Assembly (NCBI GenBank): GCA_020630795.1 | Contig: JAHDIK010000018.1 | Span: 1-53,543 of the forward strand | From: Colwellia sp. | GTDB taxonomy: Bacteria > Pseudomonadota > Gammaproteobacteria > Enterobacterales > Alteromonadaceae | Length of the DNA stretch: 53,543 nucleotides | Reading direction: 5' to 3' | In this document: piece by piece, positions 26,098 to 34,835 of the stretch | Layout: the number at the start of each line of letters is the position of its first letter | How positions within the stretch are numbered: position 1 is the first letter of the stretch | Translations under genes and position numbers: made by a program | Notes under the pieces: model-generated | What the model was told of the DNA's origin: nothing | Seen by the model: only the letters and a program-made list of their open reading frames with translations | Databases searched by the model: none

Positions 26098-26261
26098 CCA
26101 GAAGCTCTCCACCAAGTTGGTGACAGCCCTATGGATTCAACCATAGCGACCGAACATTATGTGCCCAAATCATATATGTTCTCGGCGACAGTCCCCCTCA
26201 GTAATCATCATTGGAATTAGGCTTCCTCAAATTACCTACCTGGCTATCGCGCCTCTTCTGG
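26098..26261 (-). ncRNA. Lysine riboswitch (L box) aptamer of lysC
   Basis: On the minus strand the conserved core is present in order: AGAGGCGCGATAG, AGGTAGG, GAGGAAGCC, ACTGAGGGGGACTGTCGCCGA, a GGTCGCTATGGTTGAATCC helix, GGGCTGTCACC and GGTGGAGAGC. The closing P1 helix pairs CCAGAAG (26261-26255) with CTTCTGG (26104-26098). The roughly 100 bases from there to the lysC start form the expression platform. No GC-rich stem with U-run is seen there, so control is more likely by covering the AGGGAGAA ribosome-binding site than by termination. Confidence 0.93.
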
Positions 26262-26457
26262 TGTAAAAACAAATTTACTCTTTGTTTAATTAATTTCTAT
26301 GAATAAAATCAAGACTTGAGTAAATATTCTATTTTTAACGAACGTATTAAACATCAAAAAAACAAACTTTGCAATAGACTTTTAGACGTCTATTCAAATT
26401 AGACAGATTTGTTACAATATCATTTATATTTGCTAATCTACTCAATAATTTAACGAC

Positions 26458-27207
26458 ATGTTTTTATTTACGCTAAAAAAAATAATCGGTTTACTCCTCA
26501 AGCCTTTGAGCATAACCCTATTATTATTGTTTTTATCAATTGTACTGTACAAATATCGCCCGAAACTAAGTAGATTATTTCTTATTGCTGGTTTCTCAGT
26601 TCTGGTGATTAGTTCTACGTCATTATTTTCTGGAAAAATAATTCAATCGGTTGAGTCTAAATTTACAGTTTTTGAACAACAACCTGAACCACTAGATTTT
26701 ATCGTAATTTTGGGTTGTGGACATGTAACGAATCATCAGCTTCCAGCGATTATGCAATTACAAACTTGTTCGCTACAAAGGCTGCTAGAAGGATTTCGTA
26801 TATACCAAATGCACCCAGAAGCAACAGTAATTACGTCTGGATATGCGTTTACAGATGAAGTGTCGAACGCCAAAAAAGTCAAATTAGCTGCAATAAGTCT
26901 AGGAATACCTGAAGAAAAAATAATCGCAGAAGAAAGACCAAAAGATACGAAAGAAGAAGCTAGATTAATAGCTCCTCTTCTAAAAAACAAACGATTTGCC
27001 CTGGTAACTAACGCAGTACACTTACCCAGAGCTTACAATTATTTCGAAACCCAACAGCTATCTCCAATACCTGCACCAACAGGGTTTATTTATAAAGGAG
27101 AAATAACTAATTACTTGTCTCAGTTCCCTAAGCCATCAACGCTGTCGCAAACAACAAAAGCATGGCATGAAGCGTTAGGCACCATTGTGCAAAAACTGTC
27201 TAACTAG
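26458..27207 (+). CDS. elyC: ElyC/YdcF-family envelope biogenesis factor
   Basis: A 249-residue inner-membrane protein with two N-terminal helices (LLKPLSITLLLLFLSIVL and LFLIAGFSVLVISS). A periplasmic DUF218/YdcF domain follows: DFIVILGCGH, ATVITSGYAFTDEVSNA, KDTKEEA and LVTNAVHLPRAYNYF. The length and the ordered motifs match E. coli ElyC, which supports peptidoglycan and lipid-carrier metabolism at low temperature. It is monocistronic and converges with the Nif3-type gene at 12 bases. No strong ribosome-binding site precedes the ATG. Confidence 0.85.
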   Translation: MFLFTLKKIIGLLLKPLSITLLLLFLSIVLYKYRPKLSRLFLIAGFSVLVISSTSLFSGKIIQSVESKFTVFEQQPEPLDFIVILGCGHVTNHQLPAIMQLQTCSLQRLLEGFRIYQMHPEATVITSGYAFTDEVSNAKKVKLAAISLGIPEEKIIAEERPKDTKEEARLIAPLLKNKRFALVTNAVHLPRAYNYFETQQLSPIPAPTGFIYKGEITNYLSQFPKPSTLSQTTKAWHEALGTIVQKLSN

Positions 27208-27219
27208 AATATAAAATCA

Positions 27220-27996
27220 TTAAACAGGATTATCGATATCAACAAAGTGAACCTCTACTCCTAGTTCTTTTTCTAGATGCTCGCATAACGCTTTTGCTCC
27301 GTATCGTTCAGTAGCGTGATGGCCAGCAGCAAAGAAGTGTATATCCATTTCCTTTGCAACATGGGTGGTTTGCTCTGAAACTTCACCCGAAATAAACGCA
27401 TCGATCCCCTGTTCTGCAGCTAGTTCAATATAGTTTTGTCCGCCACCTGAACACCACGCGATAGTTTTAATCAGTTTTTCTGAAAACGGTTGTATATGCA
27501 GACACTCTCGTTTTAATACCTTCGAAATTCTATCGTTAAGCTCGTTACCAGTTAAAGGTTGATCAAATTCACCACGAATTGCCACGCTATTTTCGTTACC
27601 TATTTCTAAAGGGCCGGTTACTTTTATCCCAAATAGTTTAGCTAACTGCGCGTTATTACCGAGTTCAGGGTGTATATCTAACGGTAAATGATAAGCAAAC
27701 AGATTAATCTCGTGATCAAGTAACGTTTTAATACGTTTATGCTTCATACCTCGAATAACATATGATTCATTTTTCCAAAAATAACCGTGATGCACGAGCA
27801 AAGCGTCGGCTTCAAGCTTTACTGCAACGTCAATCAAATCCTGACTAGCTGTAACACCAGTTACAACTTTACTAATTGATTTTGTTCCTTCGATTTGCAA
27901 CCCATTCGGACAAAAGTCCTTTATTTTCTCTGGTTTGAGTAAATGATTAAGGTAGTTTTCAAAATCTAATGACGAAACGGTTTTAAATGTATTCAT
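27220..27996 (-). CDS. Nif3/YbgI-family dinuclear metal-centre protein
   Basis: A 258-residue cytoplasmic protein of the NIF3 family, which forms ring-shaped hexamers. Metal-ligand motifs are clear: LLVHHGYFWKNE near residue 68 and AAGHHATERYGAKALCEHL near the C terminus. It has often been annotated as GTP cyclohydrolase I type 2, an activity not established for most members. It lies 8 bases downstream of the YafS-like methyltransferase gene and is likely cotranscribed. Confidence 0.9.
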   Translation of the reverse strand: MNTFKTVSSLDFENYLNHLLKPEKIKDFCPNGLQIEGTKSISKVVTGVTASQDLIDVAVKLEADALLVHHGYFWKNESYVIRGMKHKRIKTLLDHEINLFAYHLPLDIHPELGNNAQLAKLFGIKVTGPLEIGNENSVAIRGEFDQPLTGNELNDRISKVLKRECLHIQPFSEKLIKTIAWCSGGGQNYIELAAEQGIDAFISGEVSEQTTHVAKEMDIHFFAAGHHATERYGAKALCEHLEKELGVEVHFVDIDNPV

Positions 27997-28004
27997 ATTC
28001 TGGG

Positions 28005-28781
28005 TTAGTCGTCCTGTGTTAATTTAATTTTAGCTTTTATTTTATGTTGATTATTGTTCATACCCGTTACTTTTACCGGAGAAAACTTGGGTCTTAATTT
28101 CCATTTAGGTTTGATTGGCGTAAGAGGCAACATCCGCTTCTTAGCAACTATGATATAAATAGAACCTAATTGAGGTAAAAATTTACTCGCAAAACGGCCC
28201 CAATAGCCAGAAAGTCTTCCTTGGCTTACGCTACTTCCGAGTGAAGAGTATAGTTTATGATCATCAAGTAAAATCTCATACCCCATTAAGTGCAACCAAT
28301 CTTTTACACGCATCGATGAAAAAAAACGTTCTCGCCATGGAGACTCTTGTCTGCGGTACGGTATAAGCTTATTCAGCCCGGCTAAACTAAAGGGGTTGTA
28401 GCCTGTAATCACTAAATAACCGTTAGGTATCAATACTCTATTGGCTTCACGTACAACATGATGCGGATCACCTGTAAACTCTAATACATGGCTTAATAAA
28501 CAAACATCGACACTATGCTCTAAACAAGGCAGGTCATCAATGTCAGATAGCACATTAATATTATCGCCTTTTTTACCTATGGTTACTTGATGCTTAATAG
28601 GTGAATCCGAACAATCAACCTCTCCGCTTAGCGCACCTATTTTTAGTAAGTGGTAACCAAAAAACTTAGGACACCAGTCTTTTAACACACCGTTAAGCGT
28701 GTTTAAAATTAGCTTTCCATTTGGAATATCGTCCCAACTTTTTGGATATCTCTGCTTTCTAAATGCTAAAGCGGGTTTCAT
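28005..28781 (-). CDS. SAM-dependent methyltransferase, YafS-like
   Basis: The ATG at 28781 (MKPALAFRKQRYP) has AGGAC eight bases upstream. The in-frame codon at 28826 is TTG without a ribosome-binding site. The 258-residue product has a Methyltransf_11-type fold: a degenerate glycine-rich loop (LLKIGALSGEVDCSD), the post-I acidic region, DVCLLSHVLEFTGDPHHVVREANRVL, and GYLVITGYNPFS. It is divergent from gloB, the same arrangement as yafS-gloB in E. coli, which supports orthology. The substrate is unknown. A basic C-terminal tail of about 40 residues extends past the fold. Confidence 0.82.
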   Translation of the reverse strand: MKPALAFRKQRYPKSWDDIPNGKLILNTLNGVLKDWCPKFFGYHLLKIGALSGEVDCSDSPIKHQVTIGKKGDNINVLSDIDDLPCLEHSVDVCLLSHVLEFTGDPHHVVREANRVLIPNGYLVITGYNPFSLAGLNKLIPYRRQESPWRERFFSSMRVKDWLHLMGYEILLDDHKLYSSLGSSVSQGRLSGYWGRFASKFLPQLGSIYIIVAKKRMLPLTPIKPKWKLRPKFSPVKVTGMNNNQHKIKAKIKLTQDD

Positions 28782-28898
28782 AGCGTGATGTCCTAAAATT
28801 TGTATAACATTGTCGCATAACAACAAGGTTAGCTACCGTATTGTATGTAAAATGCTTATAATCAACCATATTATTAGTATACAAGATGTCACTGTAAA

Positions 28899-29702
28899 AT
28901 GAATTCTACAACTTCGAATAGTTCGTTTCTTATTAATAAAATCAACGCGTTTAACGACAACTATATATGGTGTATCGAACAAAACGACAAAGCTATTTTG
29001 GTTGACCCTGGCGACGCTTCAGTTTGTATTCGTTATTTAGAAGAAAACCAATTAAATTTGCATGCGATACTCATCACACATCGACATAACGATCACATTG
29101 GTGGAGTACAAGAACTCAGAGATTATTGTAAAACGAGACAACTCCTTATAACGGTCTACGGACCTACAAAAGAGGCATTAGATGTTTCAGATATTAAAGT
29201 ATCGAACGATGAAAAAATAACGCTCGATGAATTTTGTTTTGATATTAATGTACTAGATATTGGCGGACATACTATTGGCCACATAGGTTATTTGATTAAC
29301 GATAATTTATTTTGCGGCGACACCCTATTTTCTGGAGGTTGTGGACGAATTTTTGATGGTTCAAGCGAACAATTATTTGAATCGCTATCTAGCCTGTCAA
29401 AGCTGCCAGAGAAAACTCATGTTTACTGCGCCCATGAATATACTGAAGCGAATTTAAACTTTGCGCTAACCGTCGATCCAACGAATGATGAGTTAATTAA
29501 TTATTACAATTCGGTAAAGCAACTTAGAAACAACAACAGGTCGACTATTCCTACGTCTATACATATTGAAAAACGTATCAACCCGTTTTTACGATGTTAT
29601 AACGAGCACATCAAAAGTAGTGTTGAATCCTATTCAAATACGCTTTGTAATACGCCCGTTGAAGTATTTACAGCGCTACGTCGATGGAAGGATGTATTTT
29701 AG
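28899..29702 (+). CDS. gloB: Hydroxyacylglutathione hydrolase (glyoxalase II)
   Basis: A 267-residue metallo-beta-lactamase-fold enzyme that splits S-D-lactoylglutathione to D-lactate and glutathione in methylglyoxal detoxification. The dinuclear metal motif THRHNDHIGG, the ligand His in DIGGHTIGHIGY, Asp in FCGDTLFSGGCG and His in YCAHEYTEANL are all in place. The C-terminal substrate-binding region ends with the INPFLR motif typical of GloB. It is upstream of mltD by 77 bases on the same strand and divergent from the YafS-like gene, a conserved neighbourhood. Confidence 0.95.
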   Translation: MNSTTSNSSFLINKINAFNDNYIWCIEQNDKAILVDPGDASVCIRYLEENQLNLHAILITHRHNDHIGGVQELRDYCKTRQLLITVYGPTKEALDVSDIKVSNDEKITLDEFCFDINVLDIGGHTIGHIGYLINDNLFCGDTLFSGGCGRIFDGSSEQLFESLSSLSKLPEKTHVYCAHEYTEANLNFALTVDPTNDELINYYNSVKQLRNNNRSTIPTSIHIEKRINPFLRCYNEHIKSSVESYSNTLCNTPVEVFTALRRWKDVF

Positions 29703-29779
29703 TATGTTTTATTGAGTATTCTTGAATTAACCAGATAAATAAGTAAAACTACCGCCATATTTGATTAAATGACGTATTC

Positions 29780-31339
29780 ATGAAGTATATATCCTTACCT
29801 ATTGCGATTAGTTTTATCCTTGCTGGCTGTCAAACTACGCCAACACCATCAATAAAAACAAAGAATGTACCTGTACAACCAACCAATAATGCTTCAATAG
29901 CATCAGCAACAGAAATTCATGATTTCTTAATAGACAAACCTGCAACGCAAGTAAAAAAAGAAGTATCTGCTGTAAACTACACAACGGTTTGGGATCGTTT
30001 ACGCGATAATCTAACGTTTAATGTCCCGTACAACAAAGAAGTCATTAAACATCGTAAAAAGTACTTACGTGATCCATACGCATTAAATAAATTATTCAAA
30101 AGATCTGAGCCATTTCTTTACTATATTATTGAAGAGTTAGAAAAAAACGATATACCGTTAGAAATCGCTTTATTACCGTTAGTTGAAAGTGCCTTTGATC
30201 CCAACGCAGAGTCTCATGCTGATGCGGTTGGATTATGGCAATTTGTACCGGGAACTGGAAAACAATTCGGGTTACAACAAAACTGGTGGTATGACGGCAG
30301 AAAAGACGTTGTAGCTTCTACTGATAGCGCAATTAAGTATTTAAAATACCTCAACAGATTCTTTGATGGCGATTGGTTACTTGCCCTAGCTGCGTACAAC
30401 TCTGGTGAAGGTCGCGTACAACGTACTATGCGAAGAAATGCACGGTTAAATAAATCAACCGATTATTGGGATTTAGCACTTCCAAAAGAAACCCGCGATT
30501 ATGTTCCAAAACTATTCGCTATTATTGATATTATCGATCGCTCAACCGAACTCGATATAGCGCTTTATCCGATAAAGAATACCCCAGCTGTCAAAACAAC
30601 CAAGCTCTCATCTCAAATAGATTTATCTGTTGCAGCTAATTTAGCTGATATTTCAACGGATAATTTTAAAAGGCTTAATCCTGGGTTTAAACAGTGGGCA
30701 ACAGATCCTGAGCGCGCGGTTGAGATCCTGTTACCCGTAAATAAAACAACAAGCTTTCGAGAAAAGCTGACATCATTACCTGAAAAAGACAGAATGGTAT
30801 GGCAGCGATACAAAATTAAGAGTGGCGACAGCTTAGGTAAAATAGCTCAAAAGTTTCATATCGATGTAAAATCTATACAGCGTATCAACAACATCAACGG
30901 TTCTAGAATCCGTGCGGGTAAACATTTGTTGATACCGCAATCGTCTGACCAAACAATTGCATCTGTACCTAAGGGTGCCCTATCACTAATCACTAATAAC
31001 ACAAGCGAGCGCAGCAAAACGACTCATGTCGTTAAATCTGGTGACTCTTTGTGGGATATTAGTCGAAAATATCATGTTTCAAGCAGAGAGATTGCACGCT
31101 GGAATAATATATCAACCAAGTCAACATTAAGGCTTGGTCAGAAATTGGTTATTTGGGGTGGACGAAATGCTGAAGTTTCAAACCAGAGAACGATTACATA
31201 TAGCGTAAAACGCGGTGACTCTTTTGCACGTATAGCGACTAAATTTGATGTACAAATTAAAGATATCGAAAAACTGAACAAGCTTACTCGAAAAGAATAT
31301 CTCCAACCGGGACAAAAGCTTAAAATTGCTATTAATTAA
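29780..31339 (+). CDS. mltD: Membrane-bound lytic murein transglycosylase D
   Basis: A 519-residue lipoprotein with signal peptide and lipobox LAGC (Cys16). The SLT (GH23) domain lies at about residues 110-270, with the catalytic Glu in LLPLVESAFDP and the conserved GLWQFVPGT and LALAAYNSGEGRV motifs. Three LysM peptidoglycan-binding repeats follow at about 345-390, 415-460 and 473-518, each starting KSGDS or KRGDS. It cuts glycan strands of murein with formation of 1,6-anhydro ends. It follows gloB as in E. coli. Confidence 0.95.
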   Translation: MKYISLPIAISFILAGCQTTPTPSIKTKNVPVQPTNNASIASATEIHDFLIDKPATQVKKEVSAVNYTTVWDRLRDNLTFNVPYNKEVIKHRKKYLRDPYALNKLFKRSEPFLYYIIEELEKNDIPLEIALLPLVESAFDPNAESHADAVGLWQFVPGTGKQFGLQQNWWYDGRKDVVASTDSAIKYLKYLNRFFDGDWLLALAAYNSGEGRVQRTMRRNARLNKSTDYWDLALPKETRDYVPKLFAIIDIIDRSTELDIALYPIKNTPAVKTTKLSSQIDLSVAANLADISTDNFKRLNPGFKQWATDPERAVEILLPVNKTTSFREKLTSLPEKDRMVWQRYKIKSGDSLGKIAQKFHIDVKSIQRINNINGSRIRAGKHLLIPQSSDQTIASVPKGALSLITNNTSERSKTTHVVKSGDSLWDISRKYHVSSREIARWNNISTKSTLRLGQKLVIWGGRNAEVSNQRTITYSVKRGDSFARIATKFDVQIKDIEKLNKLTRKEYLQPGQKLKIAIN

Positions 31340-31371
31340 TAGCGATTAGTTAATGAGCTTAAGTACTAAAC

Positions 31372-31400
31372 AAAAAGAGACCATGATGGTCTCTTTTTTA
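31372..31400. terminator. Intrinsic terminator after mltD
   Basis: The stem AAAAAGAGACCA/TGGTCTCTTTTT with a TGA loop and trailing T-run lies between the mltD stop and the convergent C15-like gene, and works in both directions. Confidence 0.88.
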
Positions 31401-31432
31401 ATATCAGTCTAAGCCGTTAAGTAAGATAGACC

Positions 31433-32590
31433 TTAGAGTGTTTTAACACCTTCAGTTATTATCGCTTTTAATTGCTTTATAATTAATCTTAACTTTTTAT
31501 CGTCATGCCCTTTAATGCTAGGTGTATGAATATGCCCTACTGGTAGCACAGGACTATTTAAATCTCGCAATAACAAGCTACGGTAAGACATTTCATTTGA
31601 TAAATAACCACCACCAGAGCCTTGAACAGAAGTTTCGCTACTTAACTCTGAAAACTCGGAAACTTGAAACGTTTTAGTTAGTGTAGACACAATACGGTTG
31701 TCTTTTACAGGAAACAATCCATTAGCATTTAACATTTGTTCTGCAGGAAGCGTAAACTCTAAAAACTCACTACCATTTAATGGTTTACCTTTTAATAGAG
31801 GTACTATTGGCTGCCTTTTATTAGCACCAGTTTTGACGTTTAAATTATCAGGCGCTGTAGCACTGCGTCGTAACCCAGGAAATCGCTCTAAATCAAAACT
31901 GTTACGTCCCATACTTACGGTAATAATCATATCAACTGAATTATTTCGATAATACGGCAGAAGCATCTCTTCAACCATACCCTGATCAAAATCTTCAAAA
32001 CGTACTGGCAATATAAGTGTTTCAATTTCAGCACTAACACCATCAGCACTAATAACTAAATCATCAAAGATTATTGAACTTACACCAGATGGGTTACTTT
32101 GTTTAATATTTCTATCAAGTAAAAATGGATCGAATCCAGTGATTAATATTCTTTTATCAGTTTTTTTATCAAACTTTACGTCGGTTTTACCACGAGAATA
32201 CTGTTCAAACTGCCACATTAGCTGTGCTTGTTGATCAGGAAGAGATTCTTTAAACGCTTTTGTATTTTTTAAAGCTTTCGCCATTTTAAGGCGCGACCAA
32301 TAAAGTGGGCGATCGTCATACCTATTGGTATTTTCAAAATACTTTTTAGCATCTTTCCATATGCCTTTACCATGTCTAATTGCCAATTGGCTTAGCGTAG
32401 TTAAATTACGCGCTTTTGACACTTGGTCTTGAAATAGACTTACGCGATCAGATAAAGCAAAAGCTACTATTGGCATAACCATATTAGCTTTTGCAATGCG
32501 ATTTTCTTCTACTGTAATGGTTGTAGCGTTAATGCTGAAAGTACATAATGCAATGGCGGTTGATACTGCCAATTTTTTCGCTATTAACAT
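31433..32590 (-). CDS. Exported C15 (pyroglutamyl-peptidase I)-like protein with Cys-to-Ser change
   Basis: A 385-residue protein with a Sec signal peptide (cut near SINA) and an N-terminal helical stretch of about 130 residues. From residue 145 it resembles pyroglutamyl peptidase I: ILITGFDPFLLDRNIKQSNPSG, a Glu in FDLERFPGL (Glu235, the position of the catalytic Glu), GGGYLSNEMSY and GHIHTP. In classical C15 enzymes the second-last motif holds the catalytic Cys (TYVCN), followed 24 residues later by His. Here the residue is Ser331 and His355 is 24 residues on. It may be a serine-variant hydrolase or a non-catalytic fold. Periplasmic location also differs from the usual cytosolic enzymes. 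Confidence 0.65.
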   Translation of the reverse strand: MLIAKKLAVSTAIALCTFSINATTITVEENRIAKANMVMPIVAFALSDRVSLFQDQVSKARNLTTLSQLAIRHGKGIWKDAKKYFENTNRYDDRPLYWSRLKMAKALKNTKAFKESLPDQQAQLMWQFEQYSRGKTDVKFDKKTDKRILITGFDPFLLDRNIKQSNPSGVSSIIFDDLVISADGVSAEIETLILPVRFEDFDQGMVEEMLLPYYRNNSVDMIITVSMGRNSFDLERFPGLRRSATAPDNLNVKTGANKRQPIVPLLKGKPLNGSEFLEFTLPAEQMLNANGLFPVKDNRIVSTLTKTFQVSEFSELSSETSVQGSGGGYLSNEMSYRSLLLRDLNSPVLPVGHIHTPSIKGHDDKKLRLIIKQLKAIITEGVKTL

Positions 32591-32915
32591 GAGTTTAACA
32601 TACCTGTTTTTTTGTATTTTTTTTATAACGCCTCCATGATATACACAAACAACGCTAAAATCATCAGGCTTTTGGAATTAATGACAATAAGTTAACTATC
32701 CGTTGTAAACTTTCTTATAATTATTTATTCACTTTTCTGCAATATTTATATTGATTTTTTCTGTAAAAATGGCAAAGTGCCTGTGTGACTGATTATTCTT
32801 AGTTTGTTCGAGTAAACCTCTCATTCAATTTAACCTCAAATAAGATGTCCTCAATTATTGTTTATTCAAACAATAAACGATTGTATAACCACAACTATAA
32901 AGGAGTAGCGCTTCA
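32591..32915. other. Intergenic region between the C15-like gene and asnB
   Basis: A 325-base divergent promoter region, AT-rich, without a reading frame of note. A 7-bp inverted repeat GTTTATT (32860-32866) / AATAAAC (32872-32878) sits 38 bases before asnB, and AAAGGAG (about 32900) is the asnB ribosome-binding site. I see no riboswitch or other structured RNA. Confidence 0.6.
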
Positions 32916-34580
32916 ATGTGTTCGATCTTTGGTATATTAGATATAAAAAACGGGGCTGATGTATTACGCCCAAAAGCAATAGAATTATCTCGTTTATTAC
33001 GCCACCGTGGCCCAGATTGGTCAGGGGTATATAGTAACGATAATGCAATTCTTGTTCATGAACGCCTATCAATTGTTGATACTGAAAATGGCGCTCAACC
33101 CTTATACAATCAAGACAAAACCAATGTATTAGCTGTTAATGGCGAAATTTACAATCATAAAAAGCTTGCTGCTGATCTTAATGTAGATTACACATTCAAA
33201 ACAGGCTCAGATTGCGAAGTTATTTTACCTTTATACGAAGAATTTGGCGTAGAATTTGTTGATAAATTACAAGGTATGTTTGCTTTTTGTTTATATAACG
33301 AAACAGACAATTCTTACTTAATTGCGCGTGACCATATTGGTATTATTCCGCTATACACAGGTTACGATGCAGACGGCAACTTTTATGTTGCGTCTGAAAT
33401 GAAAGCACTTATGCCGATTTGTAAAACAGTAAGTGAATTCCCTCCTGGACATATTCTAGATAGCCGCGTTGGTGAAGTACAAAAGTATTACAAACGTAAC
33501 TGGCACAAATATGACGCAATTAAAGACAATACCACCAGCACAACTAAAATCCGCGAAGCATTAGAAGAGTCTGTTAAGTCGCACTTAATGACTGACGTAC
33601 CTTATGGCGTATTATTATCTGGCGGATTAGATTCTTCTTTAATCTCTTCAATTACTCAAAAGTTTGCTTCTCGTCGTATTGAAGAAAACGACCTTTCTGA
33701 AGCTTGGTGGCCAAAAGTTCACTCATTTGCTTGTGGTTTAGAGGGCTCTCCAGATTTAGTGGCTGCTCAAACGGTAGCAGACAGTATTGGTACTATCCAT
33801 CATTCAGTTGTATTTACTGAACAAGAAGGTATCGATGCACTTAAGGAAGTTATTTACCATTTAGAAACGTACGATGTAACGACTATTCGCGCATCTACTC
33901 CAATGTACTTGATGGCAAGAAAAATCAAAGCAATGGGCATTAAAATGGTACTTTCAGGCGAAGGTGCTGACGAAATATTTGGTGGTTACTTATATTTCCA
34001 CAAAGCGCCTAACGCACAAGAATTCCATGAAGAGCTTAATCGTAAACTTGATCGCTTACATAAATTCGACTGTTTACGCGCAAATAAATCGATGTCTGCA
34101 TGGGGTATTGAAGCACGCGTACCGTTCCTAGATAAGAACTTCATGGATGTTGCAATGCGTATCAACCCTGAAGATAAAATGTGTGGCAACGGTAAAATGG
34201 AAAAAGCTATTTTACGCGAGTCTTTCGAAGGTTACCTACCTAAAGAAATACTATGGCGACAAAAAGAGCAATTTTCAGACGGCGTTGGCTACTCGTGGAT
34301 TGACGGCTTAAAAGAGTTTGTTGAATCTCAAGTTACTGATCAACAGTTAGAAAGCGCAAGCTATAAGTTCCCTGTAAATACACCTGATAGTAAAGAAGCT
34401 TATTACTACCGTTGTATTTTCGAAGAGAAGTTCCCATTACCTTCAGCTGCAGATTGTGTAATTGGCGGTAAGTCAGTTGCATGTAGTACGCAAGAAGCAT
34501 TAGCGTGGGATGAGAGCTTTACTAATATGGCTGACCCATCTGGTAGAGCAGTAATGAGCGTACACAACGATAGTTACTAA
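32916..34580 (+). CDS. asnB: Asparagine synthetase B (glutamine-hydrolysing)
   Basis: A 554-residue two-domain enzyme, the same length as E. coli AsnB. Cys2, exposed after removal of the initiator Met (MCSIFGI), is the glutaminase nucleophile. LRHRGPDWSG and VNGEIYNHKKL complete the class II amidotransferase domain. The synthetase domain has the ATP pyrophosphatase loop LSGGLDSSLISS and SGEGADEIFGGY. It makes asparagine from aspartate, glutamine and ATP in the cytoplasm. It has a strong AAAGGAG ribosome-binding site and its own terminator, and is monocistronic. Confidence 0.97.
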   Translation: MCSIFGILDIKNGADVLRPKAIELSRLLRHRGPDWSGVYSNDNAILVHERLSIVDTENGAQPLYNQDKTNVLAVNGEIYNHKKLAADLNVDYTFKTGSDCEVILPLYEEFGVEFVDKLQGMFAFCLYNETDNSYLIARDHIGIIPLYTGYDADGNFYVASEMKALMPICKTVSEFPPGHILDSRVGEVQKYYKRNWHKYDAIKDNTTSTTKIREALEESVKSHLMTDVPYGVLLSGGLDSSLISSITQKFASRRIEENDLSEAWWPKVHSFACGLEGSPDLVAAQTVADSIGTIHHSVVFTEQEGIDALKEVIYHLETYDVTTIRASTPMYLMARKIKAMGIKMVLSGEGADEIFGGYLYFHKAPNAQEFHEELNRKLDRLHKFDCLRANKSMSAWGIEARVPFLDKNFMDVAMRINPEDKMCGNGKMEKAILRESFEGYLPKEILWRQKEQFSDGVGYSWIDGLKEFVESQVTDQQLESASYKFPVNTPDSKEAYYYRCIFEEKFPLPSAADCVIGGKSVACSTQEALAWDESFTNMADPSGRAVMSVHNDSY

Positions 34581-34612
34581 TTAACGATAAATTTATTAAT
34601 AACAGATAACCG

Positions 34613-34643
34613 AAAGGGAAATACTTAAGTATTTCCCTTTTTT
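34613..34643 (+). terminator. Intrinsic terminator after asnB
   Basis: The perfect palindrome AAAGGGAAATACTT/AAGTATTTCCCTTT is followed by further T residues, 32 bases past the asnB stop. Confidence 0.9.
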
Positions 34644-34774
34644 ATTACTATAGTTTTGTAGACGCAGTTTCTTAAATTCATATTTTCTTCGATTCTCACC
34701 TCATCGCTGTTACCGCTCTCTTCCACAATCAGCACCCTCACCCTCAAATCTAAAAGTAGCTATATATCATCAGG

Positions 34775-34813
34775 CATAAAAAAACGGCATCCTCAAACCG
34801 AGTATGCCGTTTA
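34775..34813 (-). terminator. Intrinsic terminator after the FucP-like gene
   Basis: On the minus strand AAACGGCAT and ATGCCGTTT pair around a 13-base loop and are followed by a run of seven U, 23 bases after the transporter stop. The 34644-34774 stretch between this and the asnB terminator holds nothing I recognise. Confidence 0.85.
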
Positions 34814-34835
34814 AATGAAAGCTAATTATGTAGTA

